The notes: a model not told the origin generated them from the sequence alone. A stretch of 64,000 nt of DNA from Paenibacillus wynnii (GCF_030812855.1 NZ_JAUSTK010000001.1:434001-498000), one strand, 5' to 3'. Counted from the stretch's first letter, positions 1-9,719 are shown. Numbers and translations: made by a program.

Positions 1-229
1 CATTCTTCTCACCGATCCCGCTTAGCAAACGAAGGAATTCATCCTGATTCACAGAAACGGATGAAGCCTCATTATAGTTTTTAATCCGGAAACAGCGCTG
101 ACAGATGACTGGCTCCCGATCATAGGCGACCTCAGGAATAAACCCCGGAATCTCCTTATTTTCGGTTTGCAGCTTAATTCCGCAGCCGCTGCATTTTACA
201 GGAAGCTGTGCTTCATGCTCTTGACTCAT
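1..229 (-). CDS. yqeH: Ribosome-biogenesis GTPase YqeH, N-terminal part (cut by window edge)
   Basis: Only the first ~76 codons lie in the window; the gene continues past base 1. Reading leftward from the ATG at 229, the translation has the N-terminal zinc finger of YqeH: KCSGCGIKLQ at about residue 12 and ICQRCFRIKNYN at about residue 43, i.e. two CxxC pairs. YqeH is a circularly permuted GTPase needed for 30S subunit assembly in Bacillus; the GTPase domain itself is outside the window. The start codon overlaps the stop of yqeG in an ATGA arrangement, so the two are translationally coupled, in the order known from Bacillus. The zinc-finger match makes the assignment strong despite truncation by the window. 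Confidence 0.9.
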   Translation of the reverse strand, partial: MSQEHEAQLPVKCSGCGIKLQTENKEIPGFIPEVAYDREPVICQRCFRIKNYNEASSVSVNQDEFLRLLSGIGEKN

Positions 230-759
230 TTCAATTTTTCCTCCTCGTGCTCATGCCACAATCCTTGTTTGCGCAGTCTGGTCAGAGCAATCTGCTCAAT
301 TCTGCGATTAATTCGGGTACCTATACCTTCATCCTTCACCGAAATGGGAAGGACTAATACGGTATGAAGACCCAGCCGATTTCCGCCATAGACATCCGTA
401 AGCATTTGGTCACCTACAACAATAGTTTGCTCCGGTGATAACTCCATTTGCTTCATCGCCTTGCGAAAGGGCGCATTACTGGGCTTGCGTGCCTGATGTA
501 CAAATTCAATATTAAGCGGAGTGGCAAAACGCGACACCCGATCCATGTTATTATTTGATACAATGATCAGCTTAAAGCCGAACTGCTTCACTTTCTCAAA
601 CCACAACAGCAGTTCCGGAGTAGCTAAAGGTGCTTTGGCACCTACAAGCGTGTTGTCCAGATCCGTTATAATGCCGCGATAACCCTTGATATATAGCTCC
701 TCTAGAGGAATATCAAATACAGTATTCACGCGGAGTTTGGGGACGAGCATTTCAAACAA
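226..759 (-). CDS. yqeG: YqeG family HAD phosphatase
   Basis: HAD superfamily, subfamily IIIA phosphatase of about 177 residues. Visible motifs are DLDNTLVG (motif I with the two catalytic Asp), IIVSNN (motif II) and VVGDQMLTDVYGGNRLG (Lys/Asp motifs III-IV). The physiological substrate of YqeG is not established. An in-frame GTG exists at 768, but it overlaps the Shine-Dalgarno GAGGTG; the TTG at 757-759 sits 6 bases after that site and gives the protein start MFEMLVPKL, so I place the start there. It is the first gene of a coupled yqeG-yqeH unit (4-base overlap). Confidence 0.9.
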   Translation of the reverse strand: MFEMLVPKLRVNTVFDIPLEELYIKGYRGIITDLDNTLVGAKAPLATPELLLWFEKVKQFGFKLIIVSNNNMDRVSRFATPLNIEFVHQARKPSNAPFRKAMKQMELSPEQTIVVGDQMLTDVYGGNRLGLHTVLVLPISVKDEGIGTRINRRIEQIALTRLRKQGLWHEHEEEKLK

Positions 760-850
760 TACGTTCACCTCGATTTCCTACAAAAAAATATATCATACTC
801 TCTGCACTTCGCAAATGACTGAGAGCAAGGCTATTGTTAATCCTAAAGTA

Positions 851-3088
851 TTACTTCCCGGACTTCAGGCTTTTACGTAGCCGCAAAGCTTCAGTATACA
901 CGTTATGCCAATCTTTGTCTTCTATAACATCCGGGCTATATTGCGCTTTTTCAAATATTTCTAACAAAATGCGGAGAACGCCTGTAAGCTCGGGACGTTT
1001 TTGGCTCCAATGTTCCACGGATTCACGCAACGTTTCATGTTCTTCCCTTACAAAACCTTTCCGCCGAAGGTATCGTACCCACCGCTCTGTCTCCAGCGCT
1101 ACTTTTTGAGCCGATGATAAAGGATGTCCACTTAGCAGCTGTTGAATTAGAAAACGCAGACTAAAACGCCGAGTCCAAAGCAGATATCCTACCCATGCGA
1201 GCAATACTGCACCTGATACCACTGCAGCCCAAGCTCCTAATTGAAAGCCATTATCTTCTGCTCCTGCATCGGCTGCATTATCCTCAGACTGTGCATTGTC
1301 CTCTTCTTCATCCAGTGGGTCCTTTACAGGTTCAGTCTCATTCTTAGTCAGCAAGGGAACATTAAATCCGGGTGTCGCTTCTACCGGAATCCAGCCATAA
1401 TCCCCGAAATAAACCTCTGCCCAGGAATGTGCATCGGCGTTGGTAATCGTATAGTTGTTACTAACCGACCTCCCCTGCTGCATAGCAATATTATCAGGAA
1501 GCTCTGCCTGTTCTCCGGGTGCATAACCCTTCACCCATCGGGCAGGGATATTAAGAGAGCGGGCCATGGTCACTAGTGCAGTGGAGTAGTAATCGCAGTA
1601 TCCTTCTCTGATCTCGAACAAAAAGCTGTCTACAAAGTCAGAGCTGGTTCCGCGAGAAACATTGGGTTCATTGGTATACGGAAAGGTTTGTTGTAAGTAT
1701 TGTTGCAATAGCGCCGTTTTTTCATACGGAGTTTGTGCACCAGCCGTAATCTCCTGAGCGAGATCCTTTACCCGAATCGGGAAATCACCCGGCAGCTGCA
1801 GGTACTGCTTATCCACTTCATTTACTCCATACAAGTCTTCGTATGTCTTTACACTCAGCTCTTGAACCGGAACAATAGGAATTTCCGCAGTAAGCACGTA
1901 GCTTTGGGGATAAGGCAGGTTTTTTTTGTCGGGATCCCACAACAGTTCACTATCCTGATTTCTCCAGAATAATCCGCTGCTGTTCTCAACACCGTTGATT
2001 GTATTGACTGTAGAAATAGAATAAGGGCCAAAAATAACCGGATAGCGATTATTTCCTAGAATTTTAACCGTTTGTTGCAATTTCTGGGTCTGAACCTTAG
2101 AAGTTGAGGGATTATCCAGAAGTTGGCCCACTGCCACTCCATCGAGAAGCCCACGGGTAGAACGGTCATTATCAACCCAACCTTCTCCGGAGTAGTCGTT
2201 CCGGCTTTCTCCACGCATATAGGTACGCATATCAGAGACCACTGTCATAACGGGTGTATAATCAAAAGCAAAGCCCCCGCCTAGTTTGTCATCATTCAGA
2301 CTATACCCTGATGAAGTATTCTTAACAGCTGTACCTGCTCCCGTTCCCGTCCCTTTTCCAGAGGAACCGGAACCCGAAGACCCACCCGTTCCGCGCCACT
2401 CTATCCAGGCCGTATAGGGATCAGTTAAACGCGGTTTCACTTCAGGCATATTGATACCGGTAAGAATGATAAGAGAGAAAATGATTGCAATATTGACGAG
2501 AATTTTTAAAGGATAGTCCATAAGATACGACCAGCCTCGCGGATAGCGCAGCTGGAAGTTTCTCAGGTTCTGAGTTACAAGCCAGCCCATACCGGTGAAT
2601 ACGGTCCAAGCCACTTCCTGCCACAATACAGTGGAGGTAAATGAATCGAGCGCAGCAAAGGCAACAATATTTAAGCCTATAAATATTAAAATACGCGCCT
2701 TCGTAGATACCCACCAGGTTGACAGGAGCAGTAGGCCCCAGGCTCCCAGTGCAAACCATATATACGGCATCATATGAACCGCTATATCAGGCAGCCTCTC
2801 TCGAATTCCCAGAAAGGGGTCTGGAGTATACAATCCGTAGTATTTGATGGTTAGGAATACGATATAGATGATTGCTGCTGCTTCAACGAGAACCCGGTAC
2901 AGAGAACGTGCAGGGATTAGAATCTCAATAATAGCTGCTGCGGCTAGTGCTAACAGAACGGATGATGTCGTCTCCCGATACCAGATGGGCTCTGTATAAG
3001 AAATCCACTGCAGCACAATAATCATAATCCAAAGCAATCTTAAGGAGTGGTGCCAGGACGATTTCTGCAGAGTCAACCATTTACTCAT
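851..3088 (-). CDS. TgpA/YebA-type membrane transglutaminase-like protein
   Basis: 745-residue membrane protein. The N-terminal ~230 residues carry a series of hydrophobic segments, followed by a Gly/Ser-rich linker (about 235-255), a long extracytoplasmic region and a transglutaminase core at about residues 460-575. Catalytic-type motifs are visible: Cys in EGYCDYYSTA (~496), His in DAHSWAEVYF (~552) and the following WIPVEATPGF segment. A last transmembrane segment (~630-650) precedes a cytoplasmic tail. TgpA-type proteins are conserved with MoxR and DUF58 partners, as here: the gene is third in a tight MoxR-DUF58-TgpA unit with only 1 base between neighbours. The biochemical substrate of this family is not settled; a role in envelope protein handling is inference. 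Confidence 0.85.
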   Translation of the reverse strand: MSKWLTLQKSSWHHSLRLLWIMIIVLQWISYTEPIWYRETTSSVLLALAAAAIIEILIPARSLYRVLVEAAAIIYIVFLTIKYYGLYTPDPFLGIRERLPDIAVHMMPYIWFALGAWGLLLLSTWWVSTKARILIFIGLNIVAFAALDSFTSTVLWQEVAWTVFTGMGWLVTQNLRNFQLRYPRGWSYLMDYPLKILVNIAIIFSLIILTGINMPEVKPRLTDPYTAWIEWRGTGGSSGSGSSGKGTGTGAGTAVKNTSSGYSLNDDKLGGGFAFDYTPVMTVVSDMRTYMRGESRNDYSGEGWVDNDRSTRGLLDGVAVGQLLDNPSTSKVQTQKLQQTVKILGNNRYPVIFGPYSISTVNTINGVENSSGLFWRNQDSELLWDPDKKNLPYPQSYVLTAEIPIVPVQELSVKTYEDLYGVNEVDKQYLQLPGDFPIRVKDLAQEITAGAQTPYEKTALLQQYLQQTFPYTNEPNVSRGTSSDFVDSFLFEIREGYCDYYSTALVTMARSLNIPARWVKGYAPGEQAELPDNIAMQQGRSVSNNYTITNADAHSWAEVYFGDYGWIPVEATPGFNVPLLTKNETEPVKDPLDEEEDNAQSEDNAADAGAEDNGFQLGAWAAVVSGAVLLAWVGYLLWTRRFSLRFLIQQLLSGHPLSSAQKVALETERWVRYLRRKGFVREEHETLRESVEHWSQKRPELTGVLRILLEIFEKAQYSPDVIEDKDWHNVYTEALRLRKSLKSGK

Positions 3089-3089
3089 C

Positions 3090-4334
3090 TTACCTCTCCC
3101 CTCCCAGCACAGCAGGCAGATCTTGGAGAGAACTAACGCTGCATCCCGTCAACCCACGAGATGTCAGCACACCCATCCAATCATCTTTACGGCTTGCTTC
3201 TGTAGGATCAATTACATGTATATGGGAAGGTGTCATTCCGTGGCTCTCCGCCCATAGCAAAGCGTCCAATACCGGATTCCCCCGCTGAGGGCTGATCAGA
3301 ACGAAATATGACCCTCTGGGGAACATGCGGTATCCCATTTCTAATCTGGAAACAAGGGTGCCTTTTCCTTCTGCATTGATATCTATTAAATATTGAATCA
3401 TTTTCTGACGTTCTGCTCCGGTCTCTGCAGGTGAGAACATTTTGGTATTCTTATCGAGACAGCATAGGCCAATACCGATCCGTTCCCGGATACCGAAGCC
3501 CAATAAAGAAGCGGCTGTAGAAACGGCCAGTTCAAAGGTATTGGATGATTGATAAGCCCTTGAACTTCCATCCAGAACGATCATCGTCTTCGGAATAGAT
3601 TCATGCTCGAATTCCTTTGACTTCCAGGATCCGGTCTTCGCAGTCGCATTCCAATGGATGCGCGTCAGTCTGTCACCATATATATAATCACGCACTCCAT
3701 TGATTTGCGTAGTTTCACGCCTGGATTGAACCCGGGAGACTTGCGGTCCAGCGAGCCTCGAATTCCGTTCATACAACTGCCAACGCGGAATGAATACAGC
3801 CCGGGGTAATACCCGAAACTGCCCTTTCGCCAAAAAGCTGCCTTTGTGCTGTGTCAACCCAAAGATATCCTCAACGATGATATCCGTATCTGCAAACGTA
3901 TAGCTTCCACGCTCCAAGGTAGGTGTCTGAAAACGCAGCTCCCCTTCCCCTTTAAAGCTCGGAACAAGACTCTCCTCGAAAACCCATGATTCCCCGTTAT
4001 GCCGTTTCAATATTTCTCTCACGACGACATATGGCAAAGGCAAATAGCCGGGTATAGAGATTTGAAGCTTTACCCGTAGAGCACCTCCAGCATAGAGCAG
4101 ATCGGGCTTTTCCTGTTCAGTATAAAAACTGCGTGATCCTTTGGAACGGCGAACACCGCCTAAACTTGCAACTATTAAATAAACTATAAGAAGTGAGACC
4201 ATTATAAATAGCATGAATGAGGTTTTCCCGCCCTGAAATAGGACATACAGCAAAGTAATACCCCACACCCCGAGTATACCGGCCAGTTTGGCCGGCTGTA
4301 TGACCGCTGCCGCTGCAGACAAGTAGCGGTCCAT
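3090..4334 (-). CDS. DUF58 domain protein (YeaD-like)
   Basis: 414 residues. Two hydrophobic segments lie near the N-terminus (about 20-60), followed by a beta-rich region and a DUF58 signature at about residue 215-230 (VRDYIYGDRLTRIHWNATA) leading into a von Willebrand A-like fold with MIVLDGSS. DUF58 proteins are typical partners of MoxR AAA ATPases and transglutaminase-like membrane proteins; the three genes here are separated by single bases and must be cotranscribed. The function is chaperone- or assembly-related by family association only; nothing in the sequence identifies the client. Confidence 0.85.
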   Translation of the reverse strand: MDRYLSAAAAVIQPAKLAGILGVWGITLLYVLFQGGKTSFMLFIMVSLLIVYLIVASLGGVRRSKGSRSFYTEQEKPDLLYAGGALRVKLQISIPGYLPLPYVVVREILKRHNGESWVFEESLVPSFKGEGELRFQTPTLERGSYTFADTDIIVEDIFGLTQHKGSFLAKGQFRVLPRAVFIPRWQLYERNSRLAGPQVSRVQSRRETTQINGVRDYIYGDRLTRIHWNATAKTGSWKSKEFEHESIPKTMIVLDGSSRAYQSSNTFELAVSTAASLLGFGIRERIGIGLCCLDKNTKMFSPAETGAERQKMIQYLIDINAEGKGTLVSRLEMGYRMFPRGSYFVLISPQRGNPVLDALLWAESHGMTPSHIHVIDPTEASRKDDWMGVLTSRGLTGCSVSSLQDLPAVLGGER

Positions 4335-4335
4335 C

Positions 4336-5292
4336 TTATTGCCTCATCGTAACTGGCACATGGATGCTTTGCAGCAGCTTTTGCAATAAAGAATCCACAC
4401 TTACATTGTCCAACCGTGACTCCGGACGAAGCAGAATACGATGGCTTAGTGCATAAGGGGTAAGCACCTTTACATCATCAGGAAGTACATAGTCCCTCTC
4501 CTGTAGGAAAGCATAGGCTTTGCAGGCCATCATAAAGGATAACGATGCACGCGGACTCGCGCCCAGCAAGACGAGAGGATGTTCTCTAGTTGTACGCACG
4601 ATTTCCAGCAAATAATTTAATACGGGGTCGCTTATATAAACCTCGCGTATTTCCTTCTGGATAGCCGAAATCTGTTCCATATCTGTTACCGGTAAAAGTT
4701 TATCCACCGGCTGTCCTTCCTGATGCTTCAGCAGCAAGCTCTTCTCCGTATCCGCATCCGGGTAGCCCAGGCTGATCCGCAACATGAAACGGTCCAACTG
4801 CGCCTCCGGCAGCGTATAAGTTCCCTCGAAATCTATGGGATTCTGGGTAGCGCACAGCATAAAAGGATGCGGCAGCGGATAGGTCTCCCCATCGACAGTA
4901 ACATTCCGTTCCTCCATGACTTCGAGAAGGGCGGACTGTGTCTTGGTTGTTGCTCTATTAATCTCATCGGCCAGCAAAATATTAGTCATCACCGGGCCGG
5001 GGCGAAAGTGGAACATCTCATCACGCGGATGATATACAGACACACCCGTAATATCACTCGGAAGAATATCCGGATTACATTGTATACGGCGGTATTCACC
5101 GGACATGGATCTGGATAGTGCACGAATCAATTGCGTTTTGCCGGTTCCCGGAACATCCTCTATGAGAACATGTCCGCCAGCGAGAAGTGCTGTTAATAAA
5201 AGTTGGATCTCAAAGGATTTACCAAGGATGCACGATTCTAAATTCATACGGACAGCGTTTACGGTTTTCATGGATTCTTGACCTACGGGCAT
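4336..5292 (-). CDS. MoxR family AAA+ ATPase (YeaC-like)
   Basis: 318 residues, full length for MoxR ATPases. Walker A is DVPGTGKTQ at about residue 47-55, Walker B LLADEINRA at ~107, then the sensor region MLCATQNPID (~150) and the C-terminal lid with GASPRASL. The ATG at 5290-5292 is preceded by AGGAGG ten bases upstream, which fixes the start. It is first of the MoxR-DUF58-TgpA operon. MoxR ATPases act as chaperones that activate or assemble partner complexes, often containing VWA-type domains; the adjacent DUF58 protein is the natural partner. Confidence 0.9.
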   Translation of the reverse strand: MPVGQESMKTVNAVRMNLESCILGKSFEIQLLLTALLAGGHVLIEDVPGTGKTQLIRALSRSMSGEYRRIQCNPDILPSDITGVSVYHPRDEMFHFRPGPVMTNILLADEINRATTKTQSALLEVMEERNVTVDGETYPLPHPFMLCATQNPIDFEGTYTLPEAQLDRFMLRISLGYPDADTEKSLLLKHQEGQPVDKLLPVTDMEQISAIQKEIREVYISDPVLNYLLEIVRTTREHPLVLLGASPRASLSFMMACKAYAFLQERDYVLPDDVKVLTPYALSHRILLRPESRLDNVSVDSLLQKLLQSIHVPVTMRQ

Positions 5293-5435
5293 ATATAGTA
5301 AACCTCCTATGTCAGAATAAAACAGTATACATATATTTTACATGATGCAGGGACCCAAAGTACATTAGCGGACCTCACGAAAGTGAAATGTAATAGACCT
5401 GTAATAGAAGAGACCGTTTTTACGCAAAAAATAAA

Positions 5436-5474
5436 CCATACCCTCCGGCAAAAGCCTGTAGGGCATGGTTCTGA
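5436..5474 (-). terminator. Rho-independent terminator after spoVAE
   Basis: Arms AACCATACCCT and AGGGCATGGTT pair around a ~17-base loop. Read on the minus strand the hairpin is followed by a T-rich run, directly downstream of the spoVAE stop. Confidence 0.75.
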
Positions 5475-5484
5475 GTAGTGCTTT

Positions 5485-5835
5485 TTATCCTTTGGGCCGA
5501 ACGATCAGCGCTGCCAGAAATGAGAAAACTATGGCTGAGGAAATCCCCGCACTGGTGATATCAAAAATACCTGTAACCACACCGATCCAGCCATCCCTTT
5601 CGAGCTCCGTAAGTGCACCATGCACAAGTGAATTACCAAAACTCGTTATCGGTACTGAAGCGCCTGCCCCAGCGAACTTGATCAGGGGATCATAAATTCC
5701 AAAAGCATCGGCGACAGCTCCTGCAACAACTAAGGCACTCATCGTATGAGCAGGTGTCAGCTTCACCACATCCATCAGCAATTGACCGACCACACAAATA
5801 GCACCCCCGATAATAAAAGCCCATAAAAAAATCAT
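5485..5835 (-). CDS. spoVAE: Stage V sporulation protein AE (SpoVAEb type)
   Basis: 116-residue hydrophobic protein with about four membrane segments. It has the SpoVAC/SpoVAE family pattern: [16 protein letters not shown] near the N-terminus and the conserved [19 protein letters not shown] in the middle, then a C-terminal membrane segment. SpoVA proteins form the inner-spore-membrane channel that takes up dipicolinic acid during sporulation and releases it at germination. Its start overlaps the end of spoVAD by 4 bases, and it is last in a C-D-E operon. The other spoVA genes (A, B, F) are not in the window. Confidence 0.93.
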   Translation of the reverse strand: MIFLWAFIIGGAICVVGQLLMDVVKLTPAHTMSALVVAGAVADAFGIYDPLIKFAGAGASVPITSFGNSLVHGALTELERDGWIGVVTGIFDITSAGISSAIVFSFLAALIVRPKG

Positions 5836-6866
5836 GCTTCTTCACCTCCGCTCTCCAAAGCTATAGCATGAGCTACACATGGGATGCTCTCTCCTTGCTG
5901 ATAAGACAAAGGGGATAGCAGCGCTCCGGTTGCTACAATAAGTACACGCTTCAACTCGCCCTTCTTCATGCGTTTAAGAATATGTCCATAGGTCACAACT
6001 GCGGAACAGCCACAGCCGCTGCCTCCAGCAATAGCGTACTTCTGCTTGTCCAAATTATAGATAAGGAGTCCGCAGTCATTAAACGTTGTCTCCTCCATCG
6101 GTATACCTTCATCAGCCAACAGCTTCTTGGCAATGGGCAAGCCCACAGAGGCAAGATCACCGGTAACAATTAAATCATAATGACCAGGAGAGAGGCCCGT
6201 ATCCCTAAAGTGGGCGACGAGGGTATCCGCTGCTGCCGGTGCCATTGCTGCTCCCATATTGAAAGGGTCCTTAAGTCCAAGATCCATAATCCGTCCGATC
6301 GTTGCAGATATTACAAAAGGGCCTTTACTTGATCCATCATTTTTGGCTACAATCGCACACCCAGACCCCGTGACCGTGTATTGGGCAGTCGGAGGCTTTT
6401 GAGAACCATATTCTGTGGGATAACGAAACTGTTTTTCTACTGTGCAGTTGTGGCTAGATGTGCCTGCTAACGCATATGTAGCCCCGCCGGAATCTACAAT
6501 CATCGACGCAATAGCTAAACTTTCCATAGAAGTGGAACAGGCACCGAATACACCAAGGTAGGGCACTCCAAGCTTCCTCGCCGCAAAAGAGCTGCTGATA
6601 ATTTGATTCATTAAATCGCCGCCTACGAAAAACTCCAGCTTCTCCTGTTCTATTCCTGCATGAATTAAAGCAAGCTTTGAAGCCTTCTCAAAAAGGGCGC
6701 GTTCCGCCTTTTCCCATGTTTTCTCGCCCATCTTAAGAGAGTCATATATAAAATCAAAATCTGAGGCTAGAGGTCCTTCCCCCTCCTCAGGTCCTACAAC
6801 AGCGGATGAACCGAGAATGACGGGCCGGGTTGTGAATTGCCAGGTCTGACTGCCGAGCTGCTTCAT
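5832..6866 (-). CDS. spoVAD: Stage V sporulation protein AD
   Basis: 344 residues, the usual length for SpoVAD, with a thiolase-like fold. Motifs seen: [21 protein letters not shown] (thiolase-like Cys region, ~residue 110-130), [23 protein letters not shown] and [17 protein letters not shown] near the C-terminus. SpoVAD binds dipicolinic acid and is the soluble component of the SpoVA complex on the inner spore membrane. It sits between spoVAC (3-base gap) and spoVAE (4-base overlap), as in other spore formers. The start is preceded by GGAGG 13 bases upstream. Confidence 0.95.
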   Translation of the reverse strand: MKQLGSQTWQFTTRPVILGSSAVVGPEEGEGPLASDFDFIYDSLKMGEKTWEKAERALFEKASKLALIHAGIEQEKLEFFVGGDLMNQIISSSFAARKLGVPYLGVFGACSTSMESLAIASMIVDSGGATYALAGTSSHNCTVEKQFRYPTEYGSQKPPTAQYTVTGSGCAIVAKNDGSSKGPFVISATIGRIMDLGLKDPFNMGAAMAPAAADTLVAHFRDTGLSPGHYDLIVTGDLASVGLPIAKKLLADEGIPMEETTFNDCGLLIYNLDKQKYAIAGGSGCGCSAVVTYGHILKRMKKGELKRVLIVATGALLSPLSYQQGESIPCVAHAIALESGGEEA

Positions 6867-6869
6867 AAC

Positions 6870-7370
6870 TTAATGTGAGCCTCCTCCAAAGCCCATAAGG
6901 GCATAGACTATACCGACTATAAAAGCAGCTACTGTCCCGAAGACTATAACTGAACCGGCCAACTTGAACATATTTCCGCCAACACCGAGTACGAGGCCTT
7001 CAGACCGGTGTTCTAAGGCCGCTGAACACATACTGTTAGCAAATCCGGTTACAGGGACTGCAGAACCGGCTCCGGCCCACTGTGCTATTTTATCGTAGAC
7101 GCCTAGGGAGGTCAGTATGACAGAGATTAGAATCAACAGAGCCACTGTGGGACTGGCAGCTTCCTTGGAGTTCATTCCGAATATAGACATAAATCCAGTC
7201 TGAATGACTTGTCCAATTAAGCAGATCAATCCGCCGATCAGAAAAGCCCTTATACAGTTTTTCAACACAGGCCTGCCTGGAACAAACGGCTTAGATAACT
7301 TTTTATATTCCTCCGAAGTCATGTTGTCAAGCCGCTGCTTGATCCCGGGTTGTTTAGTTTTTGCGGGCAA
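6870..7370 (-). CDS. spoVAC: Stage V sporulation protein AC
   Basis: Integral membrane protein of about 166 residues. After a basic cytoplasmic N-terminus come segments such as FLIGGLICLIGQVIQTGF, then the family signature GAGSAVPVTGFANSMCSAA and the C-terminal GSVIVFGTVAAFIVGIVYA. SpoVAC is a mechanosensitive channel-like component of the dipicolinate channel. An in-frame GTG at 7377-7379 overlaps the AGGAGG ribosome site; the TTG at 7368-7370, eight bases after AGGAGG, is the better start and gives MPAKTKQPG. It is first gene of the spoVAC-D-E operon. A sigma-G promoter is expected upstream, but I could not identify one with confidence. Confidence 0.92.
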   Translation of the reverse strand: MPAKTKQPGIKQRLDNMTSEEYKKLSKPFVPGRPVLKNCIRAFLIGGLICLIGQVIQTGFMSIFGMNSKEAASPTVALLILISVILTSLGVYDKIAQWAGAGSAVPVTGFANSMCSAALEHRSEGLVLGVGGNMFKLAGSVIVFGTVAAFIVGIVYALMGFGGGSH

Positions 7371-7511
7371 AGAGCACACCTCCTAGGATTTGGCGAAGAG
7401 AGCCTGCCTTGTGAACAATAAACTGCTGCTGGCATAGGCTCCTGTAAATTTCTTCGCTTAAAGGTTTTTCCTTATTGTTTGCTATTTGCCGCTTCGTTAT
7501 GTCCTATCCAC

Positions 7512-7628
7512 TCAGGAAAAATAAAGCAGGAATATTATCAGCAGCAAAAACAGCACCAGTATAAGTACAGTATCCCTTTCCCGTCCATGGTGATATGCAG
7601 CCCTCCTGTAATTCCCTATGGCTGACAT
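7512..7628 (-). CDS. Possible tiny membrane protein (38 aa)
   Basis: Short reading frame encoding a basic N-terminus and an uninterrupted hydrophobic tail ([18 protein letters not shown]), the shape of small tail-anchored sporulation-membrane peptides. It lies on the same strand just upstream of spoVAC. No convincing ribosome site precedes the ATG at 7628; an AGGAGG lies inside the frame instead. I do not recognise a family. It may be a real small sporulation peptide or chance hydrophobic coding. Confidence 0.3.
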   Translation of the reverse strand: MSAIGNYRRAAYHHGRERDTVLILVLFLLLIIFLLYFS

Positions 7629-7848
7629 GCTTCTAATTGACACCGGTCCTCTAACTTTGCGCATAGCTCTAGTTGGAATCATCCTCTTTCGCATCCTTTC
7701 CGGGCCCCTGCATAAAGAGCCCTTTAGCAATATATTCCGGGTAACTCTACCCGGTGTACAACTGGATGGTTCGCATCAATCCCCCAGAATATGGACAATT
7801 GAACCGACAATGTTCATACTAGATGTTAGAAAAGGAGCGATTACATTT

Positions 7849-8922
7849 ATGAATCAGGAAACACTGGATTTGTTCAAAACGCTAACTGAATTCCCCTCAG
7901 CTCCCGGATTCGAGCGAGAACTGCGTGCTTATGTTAAAGAGGCTATGACGCCCTACACAAATGAATTCGTACACGACCGGCTAGGAAGTCTATTCGGTGT
8001 GCTTCGCGGTGAAGAAAATGGACCCAAAATTATGGTGGCCGGGCATTTGGACGAGGTCGGCTTCATGGTTACGGGTATCACTGACAAGGGGATGATCCGC
8101 TTCACTCCGCTTGGAGGATGGCTTTCCTCAGCAGTTGCTTCACAGCGGCTCCACATCATAACTCCACAAGGAACACTGACTGGCGTGGTCGGCAGTACTC
8201 CTATACACCTGCTGAGTGATGAGGAACGGAAAAAGACAGTCGATATCTCCAAGATGTTCATCGATATCGGCGCTGACAGCCGCGAGGAGGCTGAGAGCTT
8301 TGGAGTAGCTCCCGGTCAACAAATTGTGCCGATCTGCCCTTTCACACCGCTTGCCAATCCGAAAAAAATCATGGCCAAGGCTTGGGATAACCGTTATGGT
8401 GTAGGACTTGCTATAGAGCTGGTAAAAGCACTACATGGAAAAAAACTCCCTAACACCATTTATGCAGGAGCCACAGTTCAAGAGGAAGTGGGTCTGCGCG
8501 GAGCACGCACAGCAGCAAATCTGCTATCCCCTGATATCTTCTTCGGTCTGGATGCAAGTGCAGCTGCCGATATGACGGGTGATCGTCAAGCCTTTGGTCA
8601 TCTGGGTCAAGGCGCTCTGCTGCGCATTTTTGATCCCACCATGATCACACACCGCGGCTTGATTGAATATGTGCAGGATACAGCAGATACTCATCGGATC
8701 AAATACCAGTACTTTGTTTCCCAAGGGGGAACCGATGCCGGACAAGTACATGTTAGTGGAATTGGAGTTCCGTCAGCAGTAATCGGAATCTGCTCACGTT
8801 ATATACATACCGCTACGTCAATAATCCATAGTGACGACTATGAAGCCGCGAAGGAGCTTCTCATCAAGTTGGTTGAAGGTCTGGACCGAACAACGCTGCA
8901 AACTATTATTGAGCGGAGTTAA
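7849..8922 (+). CDS. M42 family metallopeptidase (glutamyl/leucyl aminopeptidase type)
   Basis: 357 residues, typical for the M42 tetrahedral aminopeptidases. Metal-site motifs are in order: [12 protein letters not shown] (His and Asp, ~65), [14 protein letters not shown] (bridging Asp, ~180), [14 protein letters not shown] (catalytic Glu-Glu, ~212), GLDASAAAD (Asp) and the C-terminal GTDAGQVH...SRYIHT with the last His ligand. The frame is open much further upstream, but the ATG at 7849 has an AGGAG eleven bases before it and matches the family start ([12 protein letters not shown]), so the upstream part is not coding. Cytoplasmic peptide turnover is the family role. Single gene, plus strand. 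Confidence 0.92.
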   Translation: MNQETLDLFKTLTEFPSAPGFERELRAYVKEAMTPYTNEFVHDRLGSLFGVLRGEENGPKIMVAGHLDEVGFMVTGITDKGMIRFTPLGGWLSSAVASQRLHIITPQGTLTGVVGSTPIHLLSDEERKKTVDISKMFIDIGADSREEAESFGVAPGQQIVPICPFTPLANPKKIMAKAWDNRYGVGLAIELVKALHGKKLPNTIYAGATVQEEVGLRGARTAANLLSPDIFFGLDASAAADMTGDRQAFGHLGQGALLRIFDPTMITHRGLIEYVQDTADTHRIKYQYFVSQGGTDAGQVHVSGIGVPSAVIGICSRYIHTATSIIHSDDYEAAKELLIKLVEGLDRTTLQTIIERS

Positions 8923-8932
8923 ATGTAATGCG

Positions 8933-9126
8933 TTTAATTGCACTTTGTGCAGCTATACGTGATAGATCAAACTGATTCTGAGCTTTACGTGTATTTTGTA
9001 CAACTATTAGGCACAGATAAGACTTATCGCATCGATATCCAGGTATATAAGTGTACGGAGTGCAACTAAAGTACTTTATCAGAGTAAAGGCCTACTTTTA
9101 GTTGCACATTGTACATTTAAGTAGGA
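8933..9126. repeat. Cluster of dispersed TGCACTTTGTACAACT-type repeats
   Basis: Intergenic stretch with at least four degenerate copies of a short element: TTGCACTTTGTGCAGCTA (8938-), TATTTTGTACAACTATT (8992-), GTGCAACTAAAGTACTTT (9060-) and TTAGTTGCACATTGTACA (9097-). The last copy is enclosed by inverted arms CCTACTTTTA and TTTAAGTAGG. Related copies occur at 13.2, 24.3-24.5 and 39.2-39.4 kb. No coding potential seen. Confidence 0.55.
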
Positions 9127-9161
9127 AGATGAACGGTGATATTTCTGTAACCTATAATATG

Positions 9162-9200
9162 AAAAAGCCGCAGGGGCTTCATACGCCCCTGCGGCTTTTG
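9162..9200. terminator. Bidirectional terminator
   Basis: Perfect GC-rich stem AAAAGCCGCAGGGG / CCCCTGCGGCTTTT around a 9-base loop, with A and T runs on both sides. It can serve the plus-strand M42 gene and the minus-strand pseudogene that ends at 9210. Confidence 0.9.
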
Positions 9201-9209
9201 TTATTGATA

Positions 9210-9719
9210 TTATTTCAGTTTGTTATATTCCGCCATAACAGACTTATGAACCTCGTGGTCTGCTGCAAGCCCCGTATACTTCGTAACGGTTCCTTCCACT
9301 CCGATGTCGGCTATGGATGCTTGGAGCTCAACTGCCTCGGGATCATCCTGCACGTTGAACAAGAGAGCGCCTGCCATTGAACGGGTCAAAGCGGCATAAC
9401 TATCAATAAAGGATTGATAGAATTCCAAGCCTTTGGCATTAACTTCCCCAGTTCCCTCAGGAAAAATACGAGGCCACGATATTGAGAATCTATAGGCTTT
9501 GATGCCCAGCTCTTTCATTAAGGCAATATCTTCACGATAACGATGATAGCTGTCACATGCAATATCGCCATAATCTCCATTAATAACCTTTCCCGGTACC
9601 CGGGAGAAAGTATCCCAGATGGACATCCCTCTTCCATCTTCATTAAATGCGCCTTCAATCTGATAGGAGGCTGTAGCAGCACCTCAAATAAAATCCTGTG
9701 GGAATTGAATTTTTGTCAT
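9210..9719 (-). pseudogene. Mosaic pseudogene: GH1 beta-glucosidase 5' end fused to mtlD 3' end
   Basis: From a well-placed ATG at 9719 (AAGAGGAGG upstream) the translation begins as a GH1 6-phospho-beta-glucosidase (MTKIQFPQDFI, then [58 protein letters not shown]). Codon 12, normally Trp in this family, is TGA, an in-frame nonsense mutation. After about residue 105 the GH1 similarity stops and the frame continues into sequence matching the C-terminus of mannitol-1-phosphate 5-dehydrogenase ([28 protein letters not shown]), ending at the natural MtlD-like stop. The catalytic residues of both enzymes are missing. The structure implies a deletion joining two same-strand genes, plus later point decay. 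Confidence 0.85.

Noticed and set aside
7618-7848. Upstream extension of the M42 peptidase frame
   Set aside because: No family similarity; the ATG at 7849 has a ribosome site and matches the family N-terminus.
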